Shown one piece after another: positions 27,655 through 37,952 of a DNA stretch of 64,000 nucleotides. The translations under genes and the position numbers were made by a program. The notes under the pieces were generated by a model. That model made no database searches. It worked only from the letters and a program-made list of their open reading frames with translations, and was not told where the DNA came from. Origin of the DNA: an uncultured Clostridium sp. (lineage in GTDB: Bacteria; Bacillota; Clostridia; TANB77; CAG-508); the NCBI GenBank assembly GCA_948471055.1, contig CAOKQZ010000002.1, forward strand, positions 1 through 64,000. Reading direction: 5' to 3'. Numbering within the stretch: position 1 is the stretch's first letter; every line of letters begins with the position of its first letter.

Positions 27655-28903
27655 ATGGAGATAGAGAAAATTGCGAAAATAATTAGAGAAAATGGTGGTA
27701 CCTTATATTTAGTAGGAGGTGCCATTCGTGATGAAATCATTGGAAAAACGGTTTATGATAGGGATTATTGTGTAACTGGAATAACAAAGGAAATGTTTAT
27801 AAGCTTATTTCCAAAAGCAAAAGTATTAGGGAAAAGCTTTGAAGTGTTTGAAATAGAGCATAATCAATTTGCTCTAGCTAGGCGTGAGCAAAAAAGTGGG
27901 ATTCGGTCATAAAGAGTTTGAAATTGAGACAGGAAAAGAAATTACGATAGAGGAGGATTTGGCAAGAAGAGATATTACGATTAATGCGATTGCGAAAGAT
28001 GTGCTAACAGGGGAAGTGATAGACCCATTTGGAGGAAGAAACGATATTGAAAATAAAATCATAAGAAAGACAACTTCTCATTTTAAAGAAGACCCACTTC
28101 GTGTGTACCGAGTGGCAAGAATTGCGGCTCAGCTTGAATTTATGGTAGATGAGGAAACCATAAAGGAAATGGAAACACTAAAACCAGAGCTTTTATCTTT
28201 ATCCAAAGAAAGAGTCTTTGTGGAATTTCGAAAAGCATTGGAAAGCAACAAACCTTCTATCTTTTTTGAGGTCTTAAGAAAGGCAAATGTGTTAGAGGTT
28301 CATTTTAAAGAAATACAGGACTTGATTGGAGCCTTACAACCAAAAGAGTATCACCCAGAAGGAGACGCTTTTGAACATACTATGAAGGTAGTCGATAAGT
28401 CCGTAGAATTCACTTCGGATTTAAGGATTCGCTTTAGTTGCTTAGTACACGACCTTGGGAAAGGGGTGACACCAAAAGAAATGTATCCACATCATTATGG
28501 GCATGATGCAAAAGGGGTCGAATTAGTAGGAAGCCTTGGTAATCGAGTTAGAGTACCAAATTTGTGGAAGGCATATGGAAAAGTAGCGGCAAGGGAACAT
28601 ATGAAAGGCGGAATTTTTTGGGAGATGTCGCCTGCCAAAAAAGTGCAATTTATTGAAAGAGTAGCAAAATCGAAATTAGGGTTAGACGGTTTGCAAATTG
28701 TGGTAATGGCAGACAAATGTAGTACACGTGATACGGAATTGGAAAATATTTCCTTTACGAATATAGGAAAAGAATGTTTAAATTCAGTTAATGGGAAGAC
28801 AATAAAAGAAAAGAATCCAGAACTAATCGGGGAAAAATTTAAAGAAAAATTACATAATGAGCGAGTTAGTTGGATGAAAAAGAATGAAAATATGGTATAT
28901 TAA
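27655..28903 (+). CDS. cca: CCA-adding tRNA nucleotidyltransferase (HD type), with +1 recoding at CGG 27904
   Basis: The enzyme builds or repairs the 3' CCA end of tRNA. The first frame has LYLVGGAIRDEIIGKTVYDRDYCVTG, the nucleotidyltransferase GG...D.D site. At 27904 it reads ATT CGG TCA. Dropping the C gives Gly-Ile-Gly-His-Lys-Glu and continues through RRDITINAIAKDV, DPFGGRNDIENK, DPLRVYRVARIAAQL and an HD domain (HDLGKG) to 28903. The protein is about 415 residues. Unshifted, the frame stops within two codons. ATG 27655 follows AAAGGAGAGCATGA. It is a single-gene unit. Confidence 0.93.
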
Positions 28904-29105
28904 AAAGGATATTATCTAAAATAAGGCAGATAGAAGGTTAGAGTGAATGTAGTATTAGTAGAAAAGGAGATTAACCCAAATCATAACACTAGATAGTTAT
29001 TGTTCAGTGATAAAAATAATATAGTACTAGAAAAATAGATAAATGTCTTGAATAAAGTAGAAAGGTAGGATATAATAAAAATAGCCTATTTTAGGAGGAA
29101 AGCGA

Positions 29106-31214
29106 ATGAAAAAACTAAAAGAAGAAAAAGGATCAATTACCCTATTTGTTATTGTTTCTATGCTATTTTTTGTATTGGTTTTAGCAGGTGTATATATGAT
29201 AAGCTCAGCAAGAACACAGGCGGGAATTAGCGAAACAAAGCGAATTAAGGAGATTTATGAAAAAGAAGTCAGTCAAATTGATAGTATATATGTCACACTT
29301 GATGGTGAACCAGATTTACCACCAATTGAAGATGTAGACCCAACCTATATATGTGTAGGAATAAAAGATGGGGTATTAAGTTATTACAATAGTTTAGAAA
29401 GTGCACAAGCAAGTAATCCAGATAAATTATATGAAAAAGTAAATGAAATGGAATTTAAAGTAAATTGGAATGGAACGATTAATACAATTCCATGGAAAGA
29501 TGAAGTGGTTAACCGAGTCGTAATTGAAGAAGAAATCGCACCACTTTCGACAGCATATTATTTTTGTGGATTGAAGAATGTAAAAGAAATCGAAAAAATA
29601 GAGAATTTAAAAACCAATAATGCAACAAGTATGTTAAAAATGTTTTTCAATTGTACTAGTTTAGAGAGAATAGATTTAACTGGTATGAGTACCAAAAATG
29701 TAGAATCTATGGATTCGATGTTTGCCAATTGTGGAAGCTTAACAGAAATTGATGTATCAAGGTTTGATACAAGCAAAGTAAAAAATATGAATTGTATGTT
29801 CCAAGGGTGTACGAATTTAACTGATGTCGATGTATCACATTTTGATACCAGTAATGTAACACTAATGGCATACATGTTCCAAACATCTGGGTTTGTTGAT
29901 TTAGATTTATCAAATTTTGACACAAGCAAGGTAACGGATATGTTTTCTATGTTTGCGAATTGTGAGGTATTAGAAAGCGTAAATCTATCAAGCTTTAATA
30001 CTAGTAATGTAACCGATATGAATCATATGTTTACAGGTTGTAAAGCGTTAAGAGAAATTGATGTATCACATTTTGATACCAGTAAAGTAACTAATATGGC
30101 AAACATGTTTAATAATTGTTTGACTTTGACAAGTTTGAATGTAGCAAATTTCAATACAACAAAAGTAACAGATATGGGAGAAATGTTTTATTACTGCGAA
30201 TTATTAACACAACTAGATGTATCAAAATTTGTTACAAGTAATGTAACCAATATGGGAGGTATGTTTCAAGGTTGTAAATCGTTAGCAAGTTTAAATGTAG
30301 CTAATTTTAATACGGCAAATGTAACTAATATGACATATATGTTTTTTGGTTGTAAGTTATTAACGCAACTAGACGTATCAAAATTTGTCACAAATAATGT
30401 GACTGGTATGGTAGGAATGTTTTGTGGATGTGAATCCATAGCAAGTTTAAATGTGTCTAATTTTAATACAACAAAAGTTACTAGTATGGAGCAAATGTTT
30501 GTAGGTTGTAAAATGTTAACACAATTAAATGTATCACGTTTTGATACAAGAAATGTAACAAATATGAAAAATATGTTTAATGGATGTAATTCTTTAACGA
30601 GTCTAGATTTATCGAATTTTATTACAACAAAGGTAACAGATATGGCACTTATGTTTGCAAACTGCGAATCATTAACACAATTGAATGTATCAAGCTTTAA
30701 TACCAGTAATGTAACAGATATGGAAGCAATGTTTCTTTATAATAAGGCTTTGCTAAGTTTAAATGTATTAAATTTCAATACTACTAAAGTTACAAATATG
30801 AAAAATATGTTTAATGGGTGTAGTTTGTTAACAACTTTAAATCTATCAAGTTTTAATACTAGTAATGTAACGGATATGGAAAGGATGTTTATTGGATGTA
30901 ATTCTTTAACAAGTTTAGATTTAACGAATTTTTATACTGCAAAAGTTACAACCATGTACTCAATGTTTGCAAGTTGTAGTAAATTGGAAAGTATTAATAT
31001 ATCAAACTTTACTACGACAAGTTGTACAACAACGGAGAAAATGTTTGCAAATTTGCCAAAGCTGAGAACGATAAATATGCGTAATTTTACTATGACAAAT
31101 GTACCAACTTTTGGAGATATGTTTTATAATCGAAACACACTTACAGTAATAACAAATGCAACAATGAAGGCTTGGGTAAATGCGAACTTTGATCAAATTG
31201 TTGTACAAGTATAG
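29106..31214 (+). CDS. BspA/DUF285-type repeat surface protein
   Basis: The 702-residue product starts with a pilin-like or signal-anchor N-terminus (KEEKGSITLFVIVSMLFFVLVLAGVY). About 20 repeats of 23-24 residues follow (FDTSKVTNMANMFNNCLTL and variants), the DUF285/BspA leucine-rich type. Such proteins are displayed on the surface of gut and oral Firmicutes and Mollicutes and are linked to adhesion. ATG 29106 has SD TAGGAGGAAAGCGA. Repeats are well kept in frame. No in-frame CGG. Confidence 0.92.
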   Translation: MKKLKEEKGSITLFVIVSMLFFVLVLAGVYMISSARTQAGISETKRIKEIYEKEVSQIDSIYVTLDGEPDLPPIEDVDPTYICVGIKDGVLSYYNSLESAQASNPDKLYEKVNEMEFKVNWNGTINTIPWKDEVVNRVVIEEEIAPLSTAYYFCGLKNVKEIEKIENLKTNNATSMLKMFFNCTSLERIDLTGMSTKNVESMDSMFANCGSLTEIDVSRFDTSKVKNMNCMFQGCTNLTDVDVSHFDTSNVTLMAYMFQTSGFVDLDLSNFDTSKVTDMFSMFANCEVLESVNLSSFNTSNVTDMNHMFTGCKALREIDVSHFDTSKVTNMANMFNNCLTLTSLNVANFNTTKVTDMGEMFYYCELLTQLDVSKFVTSNVTNMGGMFQGCKSLASLNVANFNTANVTNMTYMFFGCKLLTQLDVSKFVTNNVTGMVGMFCGCESIASLNVSNFNTTKVTSMEQMFVGCKMLTQLNVSRFDTRNVTNMKNMFNGCNSLTSLDLSNFITTKVTDMALMFANCESLTQLNVSSFNTSNVTDMEAMFLYNKALLSLNVLNFNTTKVTNMKNMFNGCSLLTTLNLSSFNTSNVTDMERMFIGCNSLTSLDLTNFYTAKVTTMYSMFASCSKLESINISNFTTTSCTTTEKMFANLPKLRTINMRNFTMTNVPTFGDMFYNRNTLTVITNATMKAWVNANFDQIVVQV

Positions 31215-31307
31215 TAACGAGCAAGACAAAAATATAAAAAGATAGAGGTGTAATAAAGGAATAAAATGATACTTTACAGGAAGCATCACATATGATACAA
31301 TGGTGAA

Positions 31308-31335
31308 CGAAAAGAATATAATTATATTCTTTTCG
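31308..31335 (+). terminator. Hairpin after the BspA-like gene
   Basis: A perfect 13-bp stem, CGAAAAGAATATA / TATATTCTTTTCG, with a 2-nt loop. The T-run after it is weak, so termination efficiency is uncertain. Confidence 0.6.
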
Positions 31336-31418
31336 GTATTTAATTCTAGCGCATATAATGATTTGTAAGTGGCAAAGCCACTAACACAATCATTTATACC
31401 TATTAGAAGGTGATGAAA

Positions 31419-32273
31419 ATGTTAAAATTTACAAAAATGCAAGGGCTAGGGAATGACTATGTCTATATGGACTGTACGAAAAGTGGAGTACCAGACGATG
31501 TCGTATCCTTAGCTCAATTTGTTAGTAACCGACATTTTGGAGTCGGTTCGGATGGTCTTATTTTAGTTTGTGCAAGTAAAACTTGCGACTTCAAAATGAG
31601 AATGTTTAATGCGGATGGGTCGGAGGCCGAGATGTGTGGAAATGGCATAAGGTGTGTTGGAAAGTTTGTTTATGACAAAGGACTAACAGACAAAACAGAC
31701 CTTAGTATCGAAACTTTGGCTGGGGTAAAAAAGCTAAAATTGCAAACAAAAGAAGGAAAGGTAACTTTCATAGAGGTAGACATGGGAGAGCCAATTCTAG
31801 AACCAAGTCGCATTCCAGTAGTGGCAAAAGATAATCCTGTTACTGATTTAACTTTGCAGGTAGAGAAAAGAGAATTTAAGCTTACCTGTGTATCAATGGG
31901 AAATCCGCATGCGGTTACCATAGTAGAAAATGTAAAAGATTTTGATGTTAAAAAGTATGGAAGTAAATTAGAAATCGATTCCCATTTTCCAGAAAAAGCA
32001 AACATTGAATTTGCAAAAATAATTGACAAAAACACCATTGAAATGCGAGTTTGGGAACGAGGTTCTGGAGAAACTTTCGCTTGTGGAACAGGAGCATGTG
32101 CCACAGCAGTTGCTTGCTATTTAAATGACTTTACAAACGAAGAAGTAACTGTCAAGTTATTAGGAGGAGATTTACACATAAAATGGAATAAAGACAATAA
32201 CCATGTCTACATGACAGGTCCTGCAGTTACGGTGTTTGAAGGAGAAATGGAATATGAAAGCATAAAAGAATAA
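31419..32273 (+). CDS. dapF: Diaminopimelate epimerase
   Basis: DapF converts LL-DAP to meso-DAP for cell wall and lysine. The product (about 284 residues) shows FTKMQGLGNDYVYMDC, the first catalytic Cys in EMCGNGIRCVGKF, and the second in GSGETFACGTGACA. I chose ATG 31419 (SD AGAAGGTGATGAAA); GTG 31410 and ATG 31413 are upstream in frame. It works with dapL at 32991. Confidence 0.95.
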   Translation: MLKFTKMQGLGNDYVYMDCTKSGVPDDVVSLAQFVSNRHFGVGSDGLILVCASKTCDFKMRMFNADGSEAEMCGNGIRCVGKFVYDKGLTDKTDLSIETLAGVKKLKLQTKEGKVTFIEVDMGEPILEPSRIPVVAKDNPVTDLTLQVEKREFKLTCVSMGNPHAVTIVENVKDFDVKKYGSKLEIDSHFPEKANIEFAKIIDKNTIEMRVWERGSGETFACGTGACATAVACYLNDFTNEEVTVKLLGGDLHIKWNKDNNHVYMTGPAVTVFEGEMEYESIKE

Positions 32274-32284
32274 AATTATGACCG

Positions 32285-32308
32285 TGTAGGGGCGATTTTA
32301 ATCGCCCA
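32285..32308. repeat. GTAGGGG-type palindromic repeat
   Basis: TGTAGGGGCGATTTTAATCG then CCCA: stem GGGCGATT / AATCGCCC. Confidence 0.65.
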
Positions 32309-32370
32309 ATGTTTGAAAATATAGCCTTACAATACAATGGAACAAAAAGAAGGATGAAAAAAGAAAAGCC

Positions 32371-32400
32371 GTAGGAGCAAAATTGCAAATCGCTCCTACG
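32371..32400. repeat. GTAGGAGC palindromic repeat (variant)
   Basis: GTAGGAGCAAAATTGCAAAT then CGCTCCTAC: stem GTAGGAGC / GCTCCTAC. Partial copy near 32885 (GTAGGAGCAAAATC). Together they bracket the minus-strand ORF at 32407-32820. Confidence 0.6.
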
Positions 32401-32406
32401 AAGGTG

Positions 32407-32820
32407 TTACTTTGTAGCGTTGTCAAATTCATCCCAAAAGTGATGAATCAGTTTTGAGGTGACATTAGTCCAGAAGTTTGACATGGCTTCTGCCATCGAT
32501 TCCGTTAAAGCTTCAGACATAACTTCAGAAATTTGTTCATCCATGCAATCTGATATAAACTCAGACATGTCATTTGATACAAAGGAAGGTATCGTTTTAG
32601 ACATGAATTTGTAGATAACAGACTTATGAAAACAACAAAAATGAAACTCTTGACAAAACTTCTGAAAATCTGGAACTACTTCTTGTAGTACTTGATAATT
32701 TTCCTTAAGTAGTTCTAATAATTTTCGAGAAGCCATACGCCTCACATTGTTATCGTGGGCAGAATCATATCTTTCTACCTGCCGACGAAGTTGTTCTTTT
32801 AGGTGATTAAGATTTGTCAT
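32407..32820 (-). CDS. Hypothetical accessory protein, 137 aa
   Basis: A helical, charged N-terminus (LRRQVERYDSAHDNNVRRMA) is followed by a Met/Ser/Glu-rich C-terminus (SEVMSEALTESMAEAMSNFW). ATG 32820 follows GAAGGGATGGACAATGT. It sits antisense between dapF and dapL and between two GTAGGAGC repeats, so it looks like an insertion. It holds an in-frame CGG (plus-strand 32782-32784) apparently read as Arg; a +1 shift there meets a stop two codons later. No family recognised. Confidence 0.55.
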   Translation of the reverse strand: MTNLNHLKEQLRRQVERYDSAHDNNVRRMASRKLLELLKENYQVLQEVVPDFQKFCQEFHFCCFHKSVIYKFMSKTIPSFVSNDMSEFISDCMDEQISEVMSEALTESMAEAMSNFWTNVTSKLIHHFWDEFDNATK

Positions 32821-32990
32821 ACATTGTCCATCCCTTCTATGCTTTTTCTATATATTTATTATAACAGATTACATAAAAAAATCAAGTAGGAGCAAAATCT
32901 ATTTTTGCTAGGGAAGAAATTTAAAAATAAAATATTAAGATAAATGAAGATATCGAAAGATAATCCTTCATTATAAAGGAGAAATGATAT

Positions 32991-34223
32991 ATGATAACCA
33001 TTAATGAAAATTATTTAAAATTACAAGATAGTTACCTTTTTTCTACCATTGCCAAAAGGATAGAGAAATTTACCAAAGAACATCCAGATAAAAAAATCAT
33101 CAAACTAGGAATTGGAGATGTAACTTTGCCAATTGCACCAGTTGCAGGAGAAGCGATAAAAAAAGCAACCGAAGAAATGCTAAAAAAGGAAACCTTTCGT
33201 GGTTATGGTCCAGAGCAAGGGTATGATTTTTTACGAGAAAAAATTGCAAAATACGATTATGAAGCTTTAGGAGTTACCATAGAAACAGATGAAATTTTTG
33301 TATCGGATGGAGCAAAATGTGATACCGGAAATATAGGAGAAATTTTTGGGCAGGATAATGTAATTGCCATAACCGATCCAGTATATCCAGTCTACTTAGA
33401 TACAAACATCATGGCAGGAAGAACCGGAGAATATAATGAAAAAACGGCTAAATTTGAAAATGTAGCCTATTTACCAACAACTGCAAAAAACAACTTTATT
33501 CCAGAGTTACCAACGAAAAAAGTAGACATGATTTACCTATGTTTTCCCAATAACCCAACAGGAACTGTCCTTACCAAAGAGGAACTTGCAAGATGGGTAA
33601 CATATGCCAAAGAAAACAAAGCCATTATTCTATTCGATGGAGCTTATGAAGCCTTTATTACCGAAGAAGGAATTCCTCATAGTATCTACGAAATAGAAGG
33701 AGCAAAAGAAGTGGCAATCGAATTTCGAAGTTTTTCGAAAACCGCAGGATTTACAGGAGTAAGATGTGCCTATACGGTGGTTCCAAAAGAACTAAAAGCC
33801 TATACCAAAGAAGGAAAAGAAATTAGCTTAAATCAACTTTGGAACCGTAGACAATGCACTAAATTTAATGGAGTGCCATACATCACGCAAAGAGCCGCCG
33901 AAGCTATCTATTCCGAAGAAGGACAAAAACAAATTAAACAAAACATTGCTTATTACCAAGAAAATGCAAAACTGATTGTAGAAGGACTACAAAAAGAAGG
34001 CTACACCGTATTTGGTGGCAAAAATGCCCCATACATCTGGCTCCGTGTACCAGAAAGCTACACCTCATGGGAATTCTTCGATTACCTATTAGAAAAGGCA
34101 AATGTAGTAGGAACCCCAGGTTCCGGTTTTGGACCAAGCGGAGAAGGCTATTTTCGATTAACCGCATTCGGTTCAAGGGAAAATACGATAGAAGCAATGG
34201 AAAGAATTAAGAATTTGAAATAG
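32991..34223 (+). CDS. dapL: LL-diaminopimelate aminotransferase
   Basis: The 410-residue fold-type I PLP enzyme makes LL-DAP directly from tetrahydrodipicolinate. Motifs: [59 protein letters not shown], the PLP lysine in [16 protein letters not shown] and [34 protein letters not shown] before ATG 32991. With dapF it indicates the DapL variant of the DAP pathway. Confidence 0.95.
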   Translation: MITINENYLKLQDSYLFSTIAKRIEKFTKEHPDKKIIKLGIGDVTLPIAPVAGEAIKKATEEMLKKETFRGYGPEQGYDFLREKIAKYDYEALGVTIETDEIFVSDGAKCDTGNIGEIFGQDNVIAITDPVYPVYLDTNIMAGRTGEYNEKTAKFENVAYLPTTAKNNFIPELPTKKVDMIYLCFPNNPTGTVLTKEELARWVTYAKENKAIILFDGAYEAFITEEGIPHSIYEIEGAKEVAIEFRSFSKTAGFTGVRCAYTVVPKELKAYTKEGKEISLNQLWNRRQCTKFNGVPYITQRAAEAIYSEEGQKQIKQNIAYYQENAKLIVEGLQKEGYTVFGGKNAPYIWLRVPESYTSWEFFDYLLEKANVVGTPGSGFGPSGEGYFRLTAFGSRENTIEAMERIKNLK

Positions 34224-34376
34224 AAATGTTTTAGAATAAAAATAGAAAGTAAGAAAATTGTTATATTCCAAACGGATCATTATTATATACAAAAAGAAGA
34301 CAAAAATTTAAAAATGTTTTTACGTACAAAAATAAAGTTTAAATTTTAAAAAGTTATTTTTACATATAAAAATAAC

Positions 34377-34405
34377 TTGACATTTTTTCTGTAAAATACT
34401 ATAAT
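34377..34405 (+). promoter_or_regulatory. Promoter of the AAA ATPase gene
   Basis: TTGACA (34377-34382), 17-bp spacer, TATAAT (34400-34405): full consensus, 17 bp before the ATG, so the leader is very short. Confidence 0.85.
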
Positions 34406-34421
34406 AAAAATAGGTGAGGAT

Positions 34422-35618
34422 ATGCTAAAAAGAGAGAAATATTTAAGTAAAATAAGAAGTTTTTATGATAGTGATTTAGTTAAGATATTAGTGGGAATTC
34501 GTAGATGTGGAAAATCTGTTATTTTAGAGCAAATCATAGAAGAACTAAAACAGAAAAATATTGATGAGGAGCATATTATCTATATAAATTTTGAATTTAT
34601 TGAATTTGAACAACTAACAGATTACAAAGCTCTAAACCAATATATAAAAGAAAGAATAAAAGATGACCAGATGTATTATTTGTTTTTTGATGAAATACAA
34701 AATGTGGAATGCTTTGAAAAAGTAGTTAACTCACTAAGAGCATCAAAACAAACAAGTATCTTTATTACTGGTTCTAATAGTAGACTTTTATCAGAGGAGC
34801 TTTCTACGGTGCTATCTGGAAGATATGTTAGCTTTTCCATTAATCCATTATCCTATAAGGAAATGTTAGAATTATTAGGAGAGGAAAAATCAACAGATGA
34901 ATTATTTGGTGAGTATGTGAAATGGGGAGGATTACCAAATCGATTTGAATTTCAAAAAGAAGAAGCAATTAAGAATTATTTGTATGGTGTATTTGATTCC
35001 ATTATTTTAAGAGATGTAGTAGAAAGGCTAAAAATTAGAGATACGGCATTGTTTAATTTAATTTTACAATATATTATTGATACAATAGGAAGAGAGTTTT
35101 CCGCAGAAAATATGATGAACTTTTTGAAAAATGAGGGCAGAGAAGTTTCAACTTTAACAATATATTCGTATTTAGATGCACTTTGTAAAGCATTATTGCT
35201 ACGAAAAGTTTATAGGTACGATATTCATGGAAAAGCAATATTAAAAACATTAAACAAATATTATGTTACAGATTTAGGAATTGCACAAATAAAAAATCAT
35301 AATACACAAATGGATGCCTCTTATGCCATAGAAAACATTGTATATAATGAATTAATTGTAAAAGGATATGATGTATATACAGGTAAAACCAAAAAGGGAG
35401 AAATTGATTTTGTAGCAACAAAACCAGACAAAAAGATTTATATTCAAGTAGCGTTTAGTATTCCGAATGAGGATACGAAGAATAGAGAATTTGGAGCATA
35501 TAACGAAATAAGGGATCATTATCCTAAATACGTAATAACACTAGACAAATTACAATATGAATGGAATGGAATAAAGCATATTAATTTAATGGATTTCTTA
35601 CTAAATGACGAATTTTAA
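34422..35618 (+). CDS. AAA_14/DUF4143 family ATPase
   Basis: The 398-residue product has Walker A VGIRRCGKSVILEQI, Walker B YYLFFDEIQNVE, sensor IFITGSNSRLL, and a C-terminal DUF4143 nuclease-like domain (GKTKKGEIDFVATKPDKKIYIQVA, with a D..QV arrangement like PD-(D/E)XK). Such single-gene ATPases are widespread and variable in gut bacteria; the function is unclear. It is bounded by its own promoter and terminator. Confidence 0.9.
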   Translation: MLKREKYLSKIRSFYDSDLVKILVGIRRCGKSVILEQIIEELKQKNIDEEHIIYINFEFIEFEQLTDYKALNQYIKERIKDDQMYYLFFDEIQNVECFEKVVNSLRASKQTSIFITGSNSRLLSEELSTVLSGRYVSFSINPLSYKEMLELLGEEKSTDELFGEYVKWGGLPNRFEFQKEEAIKNYLYGVFDSIILRDVVERLKIRDTALFNLILQYIIDTIGREFSAENMMNFLKNEGREVSTLTIYSYLDALCKALLLRKVYRYDIHGKAILKTLNKYYVTDLGIAQIKNHNTQMDASYAIENIVYNELIVKGYDVYTGKTKKGEIDFVATKPDKKIYIQVAFSIPNEDTKNREFGAYNEIRDHYPKYVITLDKLQYEWNGIKHINLMDFLLNDEF

Positions 35619-35641
35619 ATTTCACATAAAATTTACAAAAG

Positions 35642-35686
35642 TACAGGGAAAATTGGTTGACATTTTCCCTGTATTTTTTATATAAT
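35642..35686 (+). promoter_or_regulatory. Overlapping terminator and promoter before the ABC exporter pair
   Basis: A hairpin TACAGGGAAAA / TTTTCCCTGTA (35642-35652, 35663-35673) followed by TTTTTTA ends the ATPase gene. Its loop contains TTGACA (35657-35662), which with an 18-bp spacer and TATAAT (35681-35686) forms the promoter of the ABC operon. Confidence 0.75.
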
Positions 35687-35713
35687 ATACCATTACAAGG
35701 AAAGGAGAAAACA

Positions 35714-37952
35714 ATGTTAAAACTACTAAAAAATCTAAAAAAAACATGGATATCGGTTGTGTTTATTGTAATTTTACTATGTGTGCAAGCATGGGCAGAT
35801 TTAACCCTGCCAGATTATACCTCAAAAATTGTAAACACGGGAATTCAATCAGGGGGAATTGAACAGGTATCACCAAAGGTAATTCGTGCTTCTACCATGG
35901 AAAATTTACTAACATTTACCACGAACCAAGATGAGATATTAAACCATTATACAAAAATAGAAAAACAAGGGTTGGAAACAAACAAAGAAAACAAATATCC
36001 TATTTTAAAAACAGAAGATATTTATGAATTAAAAGACATAACCAAAAAAGAAAGAGACGAATTAAATGAAAAAATAGCAAAACCACTTATGATAGCCAAT
36101 ATGCTAACACAAGAGGAAGCTCAGGCTAGGATAAAAGCACAAATGTTAGAAAATGTGCCAGAAGAACAACGAGCAATGCTAGACACGATGAGTGTTATCC
36201 AAATTTTACAAAACATGCCAAAAGAAGAATTAGCACATTTTGTAAATACTATGAACCAGACCATAGAGGAAAATTTGGGAACCATGGTAGACCAAGCAGC
36301 TATTTCTGTGGTAAAAGAAGAATATCAAGCTATTGGCTTAAATACAGACGCTATTCAAAACCGCTATATTATAAAAATAGGTCTACAAATGCTAGGAATT
36401 GCTTTAATTAGTATGGTTTCGGCAATTAGCATTATGTTTTTATCTTCTAAAGTAGCTGCAAGGCTTCGGAAAAACGTTACGAGATAAAGTATTTAAAAAA
36501 GTACTTGGGTTTTCACGGAGAAGAATTTACGAATTTTTCAACTGCTTCTTTAATTACTCGTAGTACCAACGACATTCAACAAATTCAAATGCTAATTTCC
36601 ATGCTATTTCGAGTAGTCGTATACGCCCCAATTATGGGAATTGGAGGATTTTTACGAGTGCTTGCCAACAGCAATACCTCTATGGCATGGATTATTGGGC
36701 TTGCTATTTTAGGGGTGGTTGGTATTGTATTAGTGTTATTTATTATAGCAATGCCAAGGTTTAAAAAATTACAAGATTTAATTGACAAACTAAACCTTGT
36801 ATCTCGTGAAATTTTAACAGGATTACCAGTGATTCGTGCTTTCCATACGGAGAGAAGAGAAGAGGCTCGTTTTGAAAGTGCTAATAAAGATTTAATGAAA
36901 ACCTATGTATTCGTAAACCGTGCCATGAGTATGATGATGCCAAGCTTAATGTTTATTATGAATGGCATTATGCTACTGATTATTTGGGTAGGAGGACAGA
37001 GTGTAGAAGAAGGCATCATTCAGGTAGGAGATATGATGGCATTTATTCAATACACTATGCAAATTATTATGAGTTTCCTAATGATTTCTATGATTTCCAT
37101 TATGCTACCACGTGCAGGTGTATCGGCAAAACGTATTAATGAAGTATTAGAAACCAATCCCAAAATAGTAGATCCAAGTGAGCCACAAAGTTTTGATGAA
37201 ACGAAAAAAGGGCTTGTGGAATTTAAAAATGTATCCTTCCGTTACCCAGATGCGGATTCGGAATGCATTACCGATATTAATTTTACAGCAAAACCGGGAG
37301 AAACTACGGCGATTATAGGAAGTACGGGTTCTCGGAAAATCTACGATTGTAAACTTGATTCCTCGTTTTTATGATGTAACTGGAGGAGAACTTCGTATTG
37401 ATGGGGTGAACATTAAAAAGGTACCACAAAAAGAATTGCGAGCTAAAATTGGGTTTGTGCCACAAAAAGGAATGTTGTTTTCTGGTACAATTGCTTCAAA
37501 CATTAAATATGGAAAACCAAATATCACAGACGAACAAATGAAGCTAGCATCTTCCATTGCACAAGCAGAGGAATTTATAAAAGCAAAAGAGGAACAATAT
37601 AATTCGCCAATTGCACAAGGACGGAACCAATGTATCGGGAGGGCAAAAACAACGTTTATCGATCGCAAGAGCCATTGCCATCGACCCAGAAATTTTTGTG
37701 TTTGATGATAGTTTTTCAGCACTTGATTTAAAAACCGATGCAACATTACGAACTGCTCTTGCCAAAGAAACCAAAAACAAAACCGTGATTATTGTAGCAC
37801 AGCGTATCAGTACCATCTTAAATGCCGATCAAATTATTGTACTAGAAGAAGGCAAAATGGTAGGAAAAGGAACTCATGAAGAACTCATGAAATCTTGTGA
37901 AGAATACCGAGAAATCGCATTATCACAACTAGGGGAGGAGGAATTAGAATAA
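35714..37952 (+). CDS. ABC exporter subunit 1 (MdlA-like), with four +1 recoding sites
   Basis: A half-transporter with fused TM and ATPase domains. ATG 35714 (SD AAAGGAGAAAACA) is chosen. The gene is split over five frames by CGG at 36467 (CTT CGG AAA), 36516 (TCA CGG AGA), 37333 (TCT CGG AAA) and 37622 (GGA CGG AAC). Skipping each C yields one protein of about 744 residues: TM1 with an extra extracellular segment of about 180 residues, ARLGKTLRDKVF, GFSGEEFTNFSTASLITRST, Walker A GSTGSGKST, Q-loop FVPQKGMLFSG and signature AQGGTNVSGGQKQRLSIARA, Walker B IFVFDDSFSALD. All four glycines are conserved family positions. The stop overlaps the next ATG by one base. Partner of the gene at 37952. 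Confidence 0.92.
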
